This document shows, piece by piece, positions 22,986 to 33,829 of a DNA stretch of 64,000 nt (positions are counted from its first letter, which is position 1; every line of letters starts with the position of its first letter). The position numbers and the translations under genes are program-made. Source of the stretch: Sphagnum compactum (Eukaryota > Bryophyta > Sphagnopsida > Sphagnales); the NCBI GenBank assembly GCA_965153455.1, contig OZ234495.1, forward strand, positions 310,001 through 374,000, given 5' to 3'. The notes beneath the pieces were generated by a model. It ran no database searches. It was not told where the DNA came from and saw only the letters and a list, made by a program, of their open reading frames with translations.

Positions 22986-25221
22986 CACTGCTTCGCCTGC
23001 AGCACGCCCTCCAACCCGAAGTCCGACAGGTTTTTGCGAAATGCATCCTTCTCCCAACGCAGAATCAAGAAGTCAGACTCAACCGTGCTGGTCCCAGGAA
23101 ACAGGGTCGCAATCACACCATAGAACTCCATCAGGTTCGAGAATCGACGACCGAATAGACTCCACCCATCCTTGAAGGCTGATTGACTAGATAGCGCATC
23201 GATGTCCTGCTTGAGGACTTGCTCAGTCCGGTAAGCATGGAGCAGCTGCTTGTGCTCGTCGGCGATAGTGTCGATATGCTCACTCGAATAACGCTGCTCC
23301 AAACGATAGCTGTAATGATTCATCTTGCGAATAAACTCGGCAACGGATAGTTTGACGAGCTCGTGTGGTAACACTGGTGGGAAGGAAGACGGATCGGCTA
23401 GCGGGTTGTTGTTTTCATCGCGATAGGCGAACAACTCGGAGATACGATCGCAGGTGGTGACATAAACAAAAGCGATGTCGTTGAAGAGCTCGCTTCGCTG
23501 GCCTTCATCGGCTTCGTCAACAATAGAATCAACCAAGAAGCCAGGCCATTGACGAACTCACGGACAGAAGACAATGGAACTGCATAGCGGCCGCTGATGA
23601 CGTGATTCGATGCGTCGAGATTCGCAATCACTTCAGTAGTGAGCAGCCCAGTGACGCCAACATCTTCCATGAGAGAGGCGACGAGACCAACCAGGGCAGC
23701 TTGCTGTTGATCCAACAGCGTCGTCAATCCCTGAATCGTGCGAAACGTGATTGCCGTCCTGGAGGTAAAGTGATGCATGGCAAGCAGAGACACCCACCAT
23801 AGGTCAGGTGGAGTGGAAGGTGGCTGCTTAAACTCGATATGGGCAAGCAACTGTGGCCGATGAATCTTGAACCACTTAATGACCTTCTTCATGGATAGCC
23901 AATGATTGACGACACGAGGGCATGTTGTCTTCATATCCGCGATTAAATTCAATTGCCGTGTCAAGTGGGTGATAAATCCGGTCATGACAGTAAAAAAACG
24001 CTCCTTCACGATGGTGTCCATGATGTGTTCCATAACGAGATCTAATTGATGCGCTCCACACCAAACTCGAGTCAGAGGGCACTCGTTGTGCATTGCGTTG
24101 CTGAGGCGAGTGAGAACACTAGAAACACGGCCAGTCATGTTGCGGGCTCCATCAGACGACACACCAAGTAGATGAACCTTCCAACCGAGGCGAAGAACAT
24201 CCAAGAAAGATACAACCATCTGGAACATGACCTTGCCGGTGTGCCAATCGAACATTGGAAGCGCAACCGCATGCAGGTTAACAATGTTATAGAAGGCCGG
24301 CATGAAGATTCGAAAACGCACATCGAGATACGAGGTGCTTTGATGAGTTGCAGAGTCCAGAGCAATTGAAAATGCCCATGCACGGCGCAGATGGCGAGCA
24401 ATGCGTTGCAAGTTGATAGCACACACAACTCTGATGTAGTTGGCGACATCATGGCGAGAGCAAGCACGCAGAACAGGGTTGTGCAGCACATCGTACGTGC
24501 AACTCAATATGTTGGACGCCAATCGAAAAGATGCGCCGCATGACACGTATCGGACAGATAACTGGAATACAGTATTTTTCGACTTCGGGATAGTGACCGA
24601 GTAAAAATAACTCGCATTGCCCTCCTCCTCCTCCTCCTCGCGCTGAAATAATGATAGCGCTCACTCTTTCGCCAATGTTGCCTTTTGAATATGTTGGCGA
24701 AGTACAGTATCCCGCTCAGCGTCACTGTCGAATGCAGGATCATTCTCCTTCGCATCACTGTCCGCATCGCTATCGACAATGTCAGCAGGGTCAAACATCA
24801 TGCTGCGTACGATCACGTCCAAGATGTCCTTCTCAATGTCGAATACGATTTGACGTTCAGTGCCAAGAGATGAAGATGGGAAGTGCGCCTTAATAGAATT
24901 TCTGAACGCGACCGGGACGTCGTCAAAGAATGCTTGGCGCTCAATAATCGAATCGAGCCGCTTGTACTTGGCCCATTTTGTTGGGTGCTGGCCGCTAACA
25001 TGACTTTCAATGTTGTCATAGCGGAAGGGGCGCATCCATCCTTGAATAGCGGTCGAAGCCTGGCGCTTTGCGCCAACCTTCTCCTCGCGGCCAAAAGCAA
25101 TACAGAAACGACATTGTAGTCCAGTGACCTGCCGCCCGCCATTCGCCGCCCTGGTGGACACCCTCAAACCCAAGCGGACGTCGTTGTCCTTCACATACTC
25201 AGAAGCACGATTAGAACTCAT
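22958..25221 (-). pseudogene. hAT transposase with one stop and one frameshift
   Basis: DDE-type transposase that would excise and reinsert the element. Likely start is the ATG at 25221 (MSSNRASEYVK); the frame is open further upstream. In order it has a BED-like zinc finger with CRFC and HVSGQH, an acidic segment, a catalytic-domain start at ALDSATHQSTSY, the SSDGARNMTGR block, the WCGAHQLDLV block, and a C-terminal block with FPGTSTVESDF and LSDFGLEGVLQ. TVESDF stands where plant Ac-type hATs usually have SSERVFS. Lesions: an in-frame TGA at 24663-24661 before ALSLFQREEEEE, and a frame change near 23,530-23,548. The TGA fits a CGA arginine codon changed by transition. No intron is needed. 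Confidence 0.9.
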
Positions 25222-25236
25222 GAAATGGAGTAGAAT

Positions 25237-25329
25237 GACGTAGAACAGCAAGCAATGGCGCTTATACGACGTAGAACAGCAAGCAATGGCGCTTATACGA
25301 TGTAAAACAGCAAGCAATGGCGCTTATAG
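25237..25329 (+). repeat. 31-bp tandem repeat, three copies, at hAT right end
   Basis: Units beginning GACGTAGAACAGCAAGCAAT start at 25237, 25268 and 25299 (the third has two substitutions). They lie just upstream of the transposase start, in the subterminal region where hAT transposases commonly bind repeated motifs. Since 31 is not a multiple of three, they are unlikely to be coding. Confidence 0.9.
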
Positions 25330-25448
25330 GACCACCCCCAACACACGCTCCCCCAACCACGCAACTCGCTGATTTAGGCGCGCCGACGGGGGGTCGTTTA
25401 GGTAATTTAGGCGGCGCCGCCTCTGATCGCCTAGACTAGACAGGCCTG

Positions 25449-25456
25449 GGTATAGG
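25449..25456. repeat. hAT target-site duplication, right
   Basis: GGTATAGG, directly outside the right terminal inverted repeat and identical to the left copy. Confidence 0.95.
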
Positions 25457-26300
25457 TAATACATACCAGCGTTGGGCAGTTGTGAGAAATGGAACACGTT
25501 CCCAATGGTTATCAGGGCAATATAAGATTCATAACCATGGGTCTAGAAAATCAAAGACTCAATTTTGGGTATAGAATCCTGATTCTCAATCTCTTGGGAA
25601 AAAGCACATACCCGATAAAAAAAACAGCCTGTTCTTTCATGAATATTACAGGTTCTTTTAAATTTTTGAAATCATTGGGATCAACTGTTCTGAAACAGTA
25701 AAAAAAAAAACAAAACTGATAATTCTTAAAAAACCCTTTTTAATTCAAGTAACCACACACCACTAGTACACACTACTACACTTGCATACATGTGTGTGGT
25801 AGTACATGGGACTATGGGTGGTTAGCCTAAGGGACAGGAATACACTGAAAAATTGTTTCCTGTTGACACATCATCCAGCCTGCATGGTGCACTGGTGGAT
25901 GGCACGCTGGTTTTCAGTCTGGCCCTTGATTCCATCATTTCCAACCAGTGCACACACTTGGGGCAAGGACGGTTGCCCAGTTCCCACAAGTCCATTAAAC
26001 CACCGAAGGAAGGAAGGGTCACCGAACTGCTGTGTCCCCTTGGGACATAGTGCCAAGGGTCAGAAAGGAGGGGCAGGAGGGAAAAAAAGGTTGACGAAAA
26101 CCCCTCGACCAACAGTCTTGTAACTTAGTCTGGTGCGACAGCAACGGCTCTCGTGGGCCGTTGCAGCCTTTTGTCTTCTTCTCGCTACTTTCCAGCTCCG
26201 AAGTCTATCGGCTCTCTGTTTGAAAAATTTGAACTTCCCCACTGCAGTTCATCATTATTAACTCAAACGCACTTTGTTTAAGCCAAATCTCTCTTCACAG
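25457..26300. other. Spacer between the hAT element and the next gene
   Basis: No supported gene. An imperfect inverted repeat built on CCACACACCACTAGTAC and GTGTGTGGTAGTAC lies at 25752-25806. Overlapping frames on both strands near 25806-26123 contradict each other and have no domain. The part after 26.1 kb is probably promoter or leader of the 26,543 gene. Confidence 0.35.
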
Positions 26301-26542
26301 TTTTGTCATTTCTCTCATTTGCATTTCAAATGTACCTTCGTGTATGTATGTGTGCATTTTGATTGTTGATAAGCTCGTGGGTGTCTCTCAGCGCTTGCTT
26401 TGTACTCCGTTGCAAGTTGCCTGTTTTTTTCCTCCCTGTTGCACTGCGAGAGTTGAGTCTTTTGTGGGAACAACTTGTTTGGGGCTTCAAAAACAGTTTT
26501 TTGTAGTGTTGGAGGAGCTGCTGCAGCTGGGAAGATTGAGGT

Positions 26543-27568
26543 ATGGAGAACACGAACTATGTCAGTACACGCAGTCAACAGGAGCAAGCTGCTGCTGCTA
26601 TCAGTGCTGATGTTAACAACGAAGGTGTGTATCTTGTGATCTTAGTTTTGGTAAAGCGCCCCAATTTGAGCTCTTCTCTTTTGTGTTTAGGACGTTAGGA
26701 TTTGGGAGAATTCTCGCACATGTTGTTGCAGCAATTTTTTTCTTTATCTACCGTGGTTTGCAGATGCTTTCTTGCATTCTCACTCTCGGACTGAAGCTCA
26801 TTTTTGTTTGGAACTTTCCCAATACTGATCTTGTGCATTAGTTTCATTTCTTGAGGTGATGAAATTGTTGATAATCCTCGGAGCTTGAAGTGTTTACTGC
26901 TGTGCTTTGAATCTGCAGCTGGGATAGTCAGTGCTGCTGGGATGAAGACGAGTTCAAGGAATTCTAGCTGCACCGTTCTGACAGACAAGACAAATGAGTC
27001 GCTCACACCCTCCTCAGCTATGGCGAAAGCTGGAAATCGGGTCAGTCTTGAGGGCAGTACTACCGGCTCAAAGCAACAGCAGCAACATCCGCTGTTCCGT
27101 GAAGCTTCACCTGTTATTCAAGCAGAGGTAAAAGAACAACACCTCGCTACTATTCCGAGTGCAGCACAGCTCTCCTCCTTCGGATTGCAAAGCTGCGACT
27201 CTTCTTCTTCACCAGACATCACAAGGTTCTTGTCTGAGTGGGTGGGCATAGATGTTGAAGACGTGGGATCGTTTGACGAGGACGAGGACGACAATGACTC
27301 CCTTCCGGATATAGATCAATCCGATGAAGTCTGTTGCGCTGAGCTCAGAGGAAGCTCGCCTTGTGCAACCACCACCCATGAACAAGAGGACGTTCCATTC
27401 CAGTCTTCCAGGGCAGAAAAATTCTCGCCCACCATCAAAACACTGGGAAGAGCTTCAACTCTGATGAAATCCCCTGTGAACACCAATGTTGTTGGAGAAG
27501 AAGAAGAATATCAGATTCAGTCCATTGTGATCGATGACGACCAGATTACAGAGGCTGCAGAGCAATAG
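26543..27568 (+). CDS. Unrecognised acidic, Ser/Gln-rich protein
   Basis: Two exons, 26543-26624 and 26919-27568, joined in phase 1 across a 294-bp GT-AG intron, encode 243 residues. I do not recognise the family. The protein is poorly hydrophobic, with no membrane segment or signal peptide. Serine-rich and QQQQ-containing N-terminal parts are followed by a likely short helix, PDITRFLSEWVGIDVEDV, then the very acidic run FDEDEDDNDSLPDIDQSDE. A basic Ser/Thr-rich piece follows, and the end is again acidic (GEEEEYQIQSIVIDDDQI). This composition is typical of disordered nuclear regulators, but that is only an inference. The ATG is the first in the exon and the phase match across the intron supports the model. 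An upstream non-coding exon is possible. Confidence 0.5.
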
Positions 27569-27648
27569 GCGGCAGTGGCCCAGAGAAGTTCAGATCAAAG
27601 TCTTTGAATCTCTCAGGGGAGACTGATCTTACAGGCTACCCAGGAAAT

Positions 27649-27920
27649 TTTTCTCTGGAATGTGCAGACAATCACCACTCTTTACTCTCATGATTTTCTC
27701 TGGGGGATGCAAACACAACCACCACTCTACACACTATCAGGATTTTCTCTAGGCGTGCAGGCAATCAGCACACTTTACTCTCAGGATTTTCTCTCCAGTG
27801 CAGCAGCCAATCGTCAACTTCCCTTTGTTCGGTGCCATAAACTCCTTGCTCTTTCAAGCAGGTGGGGTAGCCTTCAATGATATTGCTGAAGCTCCCAACT
27901 CCTTGCTCTTTCAAGCACAT
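27649..27920 (+). repeat. Minisatellite-like repeats in the 3' region
   Basis: A 44-49-bp unit opening ATTTTCTCT and containing GTGCAGGCAATCA and CACTTTACTCTCA recurs about four times, starting near 27649, 27694, 27743 and 27787. It is followed by two copies of AACTCCTTGCTCTTTCAAGC near 27840 and 27898. It starts about 80 bases after the stop codon, so it probably lies in the 3' UTR. Confidence 0.75.
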
Positions 27921-28019
27921 GGGTTTAGGGTCTTCGATCATATATTGCCAAAGCTTCCTCCCAGTTGCATTGCAAAAGAATTCCAATCTTTCAAAATTTC
28001 TCCATGTGCACATACATAT

Positions 28020-28700
28020 GTGATATTAGCCTCACAGTTATGATCATCACTTTCCAAAAGTTTTCCCGTTCATATGCTTCATCAACAAAATCAACTTGTT
28101 TCCATTACCATCCAATGGTATAAAAAACTAAATTGTACATAGTTGTATTGTTGTACAACTATATATGGCAATGTTTCAAGATTTGCTCTAGTGCATTTGG
28201 ACATATCAATTCATAAACTTTTCCTGTTCAACATCAAACTGAAGGAAATAAAGACCTAATGAAGCGATGAATGCAATACCAGTAGTGTCAAGTGTGACCT
28301 TGGACCAGTAGAATGCCTAAGCAACTCATCCAAAATCAAGTGTTTCTGACAAAAAAAAAATCTTACAATCCTCATTTCAATGCATCTTGTTGTCAACCAC
28401 ATCTAACCTCATATTACATTCTCTACTCTTGTATACAACTAGAGAGACAAAGAAAAATGAAATTGTCCAGATCTAAAAATCCTGCAACTATTGATGATCC
28501 ATGGGTTGCACTGATAAAACTTTTGAAAGAAGCAAAACCAGAATAGCATACCATGAACCAATCCACAAATAAAAAGATGCACACTACAATGTGGTGAAAA
28601 GACTCACTTTATGCAACCTTCTTATTTTTGTGGATAATAGAATTGTATTTTCCCACAATAGACTTGTTCCACCACTTGACAAGCTGTGATGAAGTGGAGA
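28020..28700. other. Spacer between convergent genes
   Basis: No supported gene. It separates the plus-strand acidic-protein gene from the minus-strand RING-CH gene. The open frame at 28313-28546 has no domain. Confidence 0.4.
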
Positions 28701-28707
28701 AATGGTT

Positions 28708-31700
28708 TCACAGTAGGTTAAGAGACCGCAGACGGTCTGCATGTTCTGCACCTAAAGTGGGTGGCTCATAGTGACCATGCAAATCTTCCACAATGTACTC
28801 CTGCACACAGACCAGAATCAAGTTAGATCCTAACCAACTTCCTGGAGGTAACACAGCCCTGGAAACCACTTGAGAGTGGCCACACTTAGTACTGAACAAC
28901 TCACTGGTTATACAATTCAACCATGGACATATGTTGGGGTGGGAGGTGTATAATGGGGTACCTCTAGAACTGTTCCAACTAACTGGACTTATCTACAACC
29001 CTAGGCTCTGGAGAACCTGACCTAGCACATCAAGTTCCTGGTACAAACCTTAGTGAGGACACGCTTTGTCAGAATGTGGTAATGGCGCTGCCAGATTCGC
29101 TGGATTGCCATCGTTGCAGCTAGCAGACCATAGATAACCCCCAAGATTGCAAAGAGGATGACAAAGATAATGAGGAATACGCCACAAGCTTCCATGGATG
29201 CAGGAAAGCAACCCCATGCATAACAGGAGTCTCGGCATCCATCAGCACATCCACCATTGTGGCCCATTGACAGGCAATGAATGACCATACCAACCACACC
29301 CAGTATCAAAAAGAACAGAAATAAACCTGTGCAACATATGCCATCAAGGTCAGTCCTCTCTCCATGTTGTACACAGAATGTTCTGGTTATCTATGTGATG
29401 TGCTGCAGTCTGATTACCACATCTTGGGACTACTGCAGATTCACTTTTTGATTTTGCCAGTCTATGCCAAAGGATACAGATGGATACATATAAAGCCCAC
29501 ATTTGACAGTAGGCCTGCACGGACCCTGCTTGTTCAAGTCAGATTTTCTGACACAAGACTAGATGATTTTCTGGCAATGTTTAACCAGACTATACAAGGC
29601 TAGAGTTGCTGATGGACTCATGCAATGATGCAGCTAGAAGACAGGATCTGCATTACTGGGAGGTATCAGTTACCCTGCGCAATAATCACCTCTTTGATTT
29701 GAGAATGTCTGCTCCTTTACTAGTGAAATTTGTAACCTTGTGCAAACCAACAGAAACTTTTTGCGTTGTCTGTGTGCAAACCTTTTCAAGATACAATCAA
29801 TGACACTTGACCTTCCCTCTATGCATTGCAGTGGTAATGCATATCCAAGGGCACATGGCATTGCACCTGGAGTGCAATCTGCTGAGAGCTTTGGCATAAA
29901 AATAATCATGGAAAGCAGGCCAAAGAGTTTCAGTAAATACCAGCACAGTAATAGAATGGAATAGGATGCTTTTTGAAAATTTCATTCCAGCTACCATTGA
30001 ATGGATCTTTGAGCTGCTCATTATATAGCAGGTATGTGATCCCCCCTAAAACAGAAATAGCCTGCACACACAAATTATTGAATCATCCACTCATTTCCTT
30101 GTAGAAAGTGTCAACTAATTCTGCAATCTATAGTGGAATCAGAAGAGAAATTGGACCTGTCGTTTCTAAAAACTGAATACTTAGGAAACCAGACCCAAAG
30201 CCAAAATAACTATAACAGAGAAAGAATCACATGGCACAATGTGCTAACTTGGGTTGCCAAATCTCCCCCACAGGACTCCAAAGTCTCTAGGTTCCCATGC
30301 TTTACATGGCTGTTAACCAACTCCAAAATAGCTGGGTAGAATCTAGCATGCACCTATGATGCATAAAAGCCTAAATGAAAAAGCCTGCTGATTCTAGTTG
30401 ATCCCATACAACTATCACTGTTGCTTTTGAGTGCGTACTGGTATCCCTTGCCATCCCAATCTGAAAGAAAAGAAAAGGTAAGAGTGGCTGCAACATACAG
30501 TTTGAACAGCAAGAAATACAAGAAAAACATCCCGTGCCACAAAAACTTTGAACTTGATTTTCCTCCAAGAGTGATCGTCAGGAAGTTCTGGCCGCAGATG
30601 AAATTGTGCTTTACATGTGGTGCAGTGTGAAAATGCAAAACCCTCCTGCATCAACAAATCATCCAACCTTTTACTTCTCAACAGAGTTCCTTTGATCACA
30701 AATATGTAATGAATGATGATCCATAAACGTCATTCAACATGATGGGGATGTCATTACCCTTTCATTATCTCCAGAAAGGGGGACAACATCATTCTTCATA
30801 TGCAAGGGGCAAACCCTTTTTTTTCTTTCTTAGTATATGGTAACCAACAATGTCTTAAGAAGTATTTAGACCTTCTCTATACTTACATCTAAGTCAACTG
30901 ACCCCAATACTAAAATATACAGGAAAAACTAAGTAATCTGACCGATAGCAACAGTCATACATGTGTTCAGTGGTCTTCAATAACATGTATGGTAGTGACC
31001 AGATACTCTAAGATCTCCACTGATTTCATCTCCCAGCAGTGGGTGGATGCCAATATCAGCCATAAACCAACATACAAAATGGAAGCCAAAAAGTAAAGGA
31101 AATGTGCAATCAAGTACCAACCCCAGCAAAACTTTCACATGGAGGGATGAAGGGCCCCGCCATGGAAAGGCATGTTCCAATAGGAAGAAGTGTAGATTTC
31201 TCTGTACATATATCTATTGATCTATCTTCACATATGCAAATTACTCATTTCCCCCAACTACACTGCATATACTTGAACAACCAGTTGCAAACAGCAATAA
31301 CCCCTGCCAGGAGGCTAATGGCTTGGGAATAAATTGGACTAAAACTAGGGTAGAAGATGTCAGAAATAGAAAGAAAGTGAATCAACATCCTTACCTTTAC
31401 AGATCGCCAATGGTCAAGGCATCCACGATGCACAAGTTGCTGAGTACCTTTGCACATGCATGGTGCTATCAATTCATCTCCTGCCACATTTGTTGCAAGG
31501 CTCAGTCAAATATACAATTGAACATAAGCAGTCTTCAGCAGTACAGAGAAGAACTTAAACACTCGATTTCCTCATAAGGCTGACAATATTGGGTTTAAGG
31601 ATTTGAAGTGCACACCTGGAGCAAGGGATTCAGACTCCAGGCAGATCCGGCAGCATGCCCCCGATCCTTTCTCAAGCTCACTTTCTTCACTTTTCGATGT

Positions 31701-31814
31701 GCCTTGCTCCACTTGAAAAATCTCAGGAGGACTTAAAAGTGGAAATGTATCAAGGTCATTCCCACTTGCAGTTTCTTTTGTCTCCATAACCACATCTGAA
31801 GCCTCTCCCTTCAT
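28708..31814 (-). CDS. RING-CH (MARCH-like) membrane E3 ubiquitin ligase
   Basis: Predicted membrane-anchored ubiquitin-protein ligase. Six coding exons on the minus strand, all phase-consistent: 31814-31616, 31480-31395, 30645-30499, 30061-29941, 29326-29049 and 28800-28708, giving 307 residues. The RING-CH finger has C55-x2-C58, C74-x-C76, H84-x2-C87 and C103-x2-C106 spacing, the C4HC3 pattern of the family. Downstream are three hydrophobic segments: VFLVFLAVQT running into AISVLGGITYLL, the stretch after HPIPFYYCAG, and FLIIFVILFAILGVIYGLLA. A Cys-rich loop (GGCADGCRDSCYAWGC) lies before the last. The QRIWQRHYHILTKR and EYIVEDLHGHYEPP blocks match the plant RINGv membrane-protein family as I know it, and length is usual. 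The ATG lies four bases into its exon after a TTTTGCAG acceptor, so a 5' non-coding exon is expected. The substrate is unknown. Confidence 0.95.
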
Positions 31815-31818
31815 TGAT

Positions 31819-33200
31819 CTGCAAAATCCACCTCAGTGACATCTTGCAGCAATTGACTGTAACACTTACAATAGTTTGCCCTACTGGCTCAACCTAACTT
31901 TCGGATTTTCCACAGTCCAAACCATATGACTCTTCCAGAGTTTCTCACTACCTTGGACCCAATCACCAGTATGCAGACCTGGTGGCTCTTGGCCCCAGTC
32001 CAGGTCTGGCATTCAGAAGCTAACACCTGGGCAAGACAGAAATCTCATGTGCACATATGGCTCTTTGGAAGCTCTTCAAGGATTGTTCTGCATTCTAAAG
32101 AAATTTTATCACTTTTGGTTCAAGTTGTTACAAAGATAACAACTTCATGACAATAGGCAGGTAACAACTTGGTAATGTGTGCACACACCCCTGTAGTATG
32201 AAAGCTAGCCTTCTAGAAGACATGTTGAACCTCCACCTGCTGTATGCATTCAACAAAGCTGAGGTCCATTCCTAAAAATCTGCCTCAAAAGATTATCTCT
32301 GTTGGTTGCTGAATGTCATTAGGTTTGTCAATAGACTAAAGATCTTTGGCAGAACCATATATCTATATGACGTTTGTGAAAGAAAACTCTACAACAACAC
32401 TTTACAATAGCCGTTGTATTAGTTCCAGTGAAACCAAAACAAATACAACAAGAATGAGTGCAGTCACAAACTTGTGAGTGTCACTCACAAAGAATCAGAC
32501 CATCACCTTCATTACAAATGGCAGTGACTAGCTACTGTTACTACCCCTTACTTCATCAGCTCTTGATAGTTGGTATAGAAGAGCATCATAATCTTATTCA
32601 ACCTTTTGGGCAACAATTGCACAAAAACCTAAGTACTAATTTTTTGAAGCATTTCCAGAAGCATTCAGAAGCTTCAGTCCTGATATAGCCTAGATGTAGC
32701 TCAACAGGCAAACGTGATACATATGCCTTATCCCACACCTGGCTTGAGCTGATATGTACATACTTGAAATCCAGCAACCAAGGAAATGGACTAGATACCA
32801 TAGTTCCACTGTGAGAAGAATTGCATATGTTGAACTACACGACAAACCTTTTCTACGGTATCAACAGTTCTATGTACAGGGATCAAGTATTGCCTTCTCA
32901 GGATTGGCATGACAAACAACAAAATTCATGCTCAATACTCGAAGGGAAGAAAAAAAATTGGTCTCTTCAAAGTCTTGTCAAGAGTTATAATCCTCTTCTT
33001 CTGCACTAAATTTTCTCTTCTGGATGGAACAGAAATTGTACAAGATGTGCCTGAGATAGGCGGCAACTAGGGCGTGCAAGATGAACTCACCTCAATATAA
33101 GCCTCCCTCTCCCAAACTCTGCCGCTTGAGTGTTGTGGAGTGTGAGAGCTTTCTCAAGATATTTGTCTTGATGTCGGGGGTTGAATCGGAAAGGGATGAG
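31819..33200 (-). promoter_or_regulatory. Probable 5' UTR exon and leader intron of the RING-CH gene
   Basis: A strong minus-strand donor, TTGAG|GTGAGT, occurs with the exon end at 33091. Its natural partner is the acceptor before 31818, giving a leader intron of about 1.27 kb. The upstream exon would reach at least 33.1-33.2 kb. Plus-strand frames in the intron have no domain and are taken as chance. The exact transcription start is not determined. Confidence 0.5.
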
Positions 33201-33510
33201 AGCTTCGGCGGACGAGGAGACGATCAGACACGCACTTACAAGAACAAATTTCGCTCTTTACACAAACCAGAAAAGATTGAACACAAAACGTGAAACTTAT
33301 CAAAATCCTAGGGACTTAAATATTTACAAAATGCATGCATATACGGGGACTGCGGGCCTTGTATCGGTAAGCAACTCCAAACGAGTTTCTGTGAAGCGGG
33401 TCAAACAGTATAAAGCTCGTGTAGAGAGAGGCAGAGACAGAGCGGAAACTGGAGACCCTAAAAGTCTTTAGTCGCAAGTGCGCAGAAACGCAAGAGAGGA
33501 AGGGCGGGGC

Positions 33511-33600
33511 GAAGAGGACGACTGTTCTGCGCAGAATGAAGGCGGATTTTCAGTCACGCGTGGGGCCAGAGGACGACTGTTCTGCTCAGAATGACGGACG
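33511..33600. repeat. Direct repeat upstream of the RING-CH leader
   Basis: AGAGGACGACTGTTCTGC followed by (G/T)CAGAATGA occurs twice, starting near 33514 and 33570, about 56 bp apart. It lies in the locally GC-richer stretch expected to contain the promoter of the minus-strand gene. Confidence 0.8.
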
Positions 33601-33650
33601 GAATTGCCGTTGATTCATATTTTTCCAAAAAAAAAGAAAAGGTGCTCCAG

Positions 33651-33768
33651 AGACACATTTGGGTGTGTAATGAACCCTAGGAAGCATAACAGTCCATTAC
33701 ACACTTTGGATGCTTCCTGGGTACATTACACACTCAAGAGATGGATTAAGGCGGGCCCAAATGTGTCT
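33651..33768. repeat. Foldback (MITE-like) element
   Basis: AGACACATTTGGG at 33651-33663 is the exact reverse complement of 33756-33768. The pairing continues inward with GTGTAATGAACCC-like and AGGAAGCAT against ATGCTTCC and TACATTACACAC. A stretch of about 23 bases interrupts the right arm. A weaker AGATGTGT / ACACATCT pair follows at about 33780-33810. No clear target duplication was found. Confidence 0.7.
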
Positions 33769-33829
33769 GGGCAGCAACAAGATGTGTGTTGGCTTCACCA
33801 GACACATCTTAATCAAGCAATGGGGTAGA

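Larger units (their letters stand above)
22807..25448 (-). mobile_element. hAT-superfamily DNA transposon, structurally complete
   Basis: A 2,642-bp element. The left end begins CTGGCCTGTCTAG and the right end, reverse-complemented, begins CAGGCCTGTCTAG. The 19-base core GGCCTGTCTAGTCTAGGCG is identical at both ends, and CTA-ATTACCTAAA-like words follow on both sides. A perfect 8-bp target duplication flanks it. The inside is visibly richer in G+C than the surrounding spacer. It carries a minus-strand transposase gene and different short tandem repeats near each end. Complete ends and exact TSD indicate a fairly recent insertion; coding lesions suggest this copy cannot move by itself. Confidence 0.95.

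Noticed and set aside
29364-29964. Plus-strand frames inside the RING-CH gene
   Set aside because: They fall in introns or opposite coding exons of the minus gene and carry no domain.
30354-30499. Reading on from RING-CH exon 3 into the DWDGKGYQYALKSN frame as the next exon
   Set aside because: It superficially resembles the family, but the exon at 30061-29941 fits far better, including the HPIPFYYC block and exact phase.
32689-32770. tRNA-like word GATGTAGCTCAACAGGC (+)
   Set aside because: A box A-like match only; the supposed box B is poor and no stems can be drawn.
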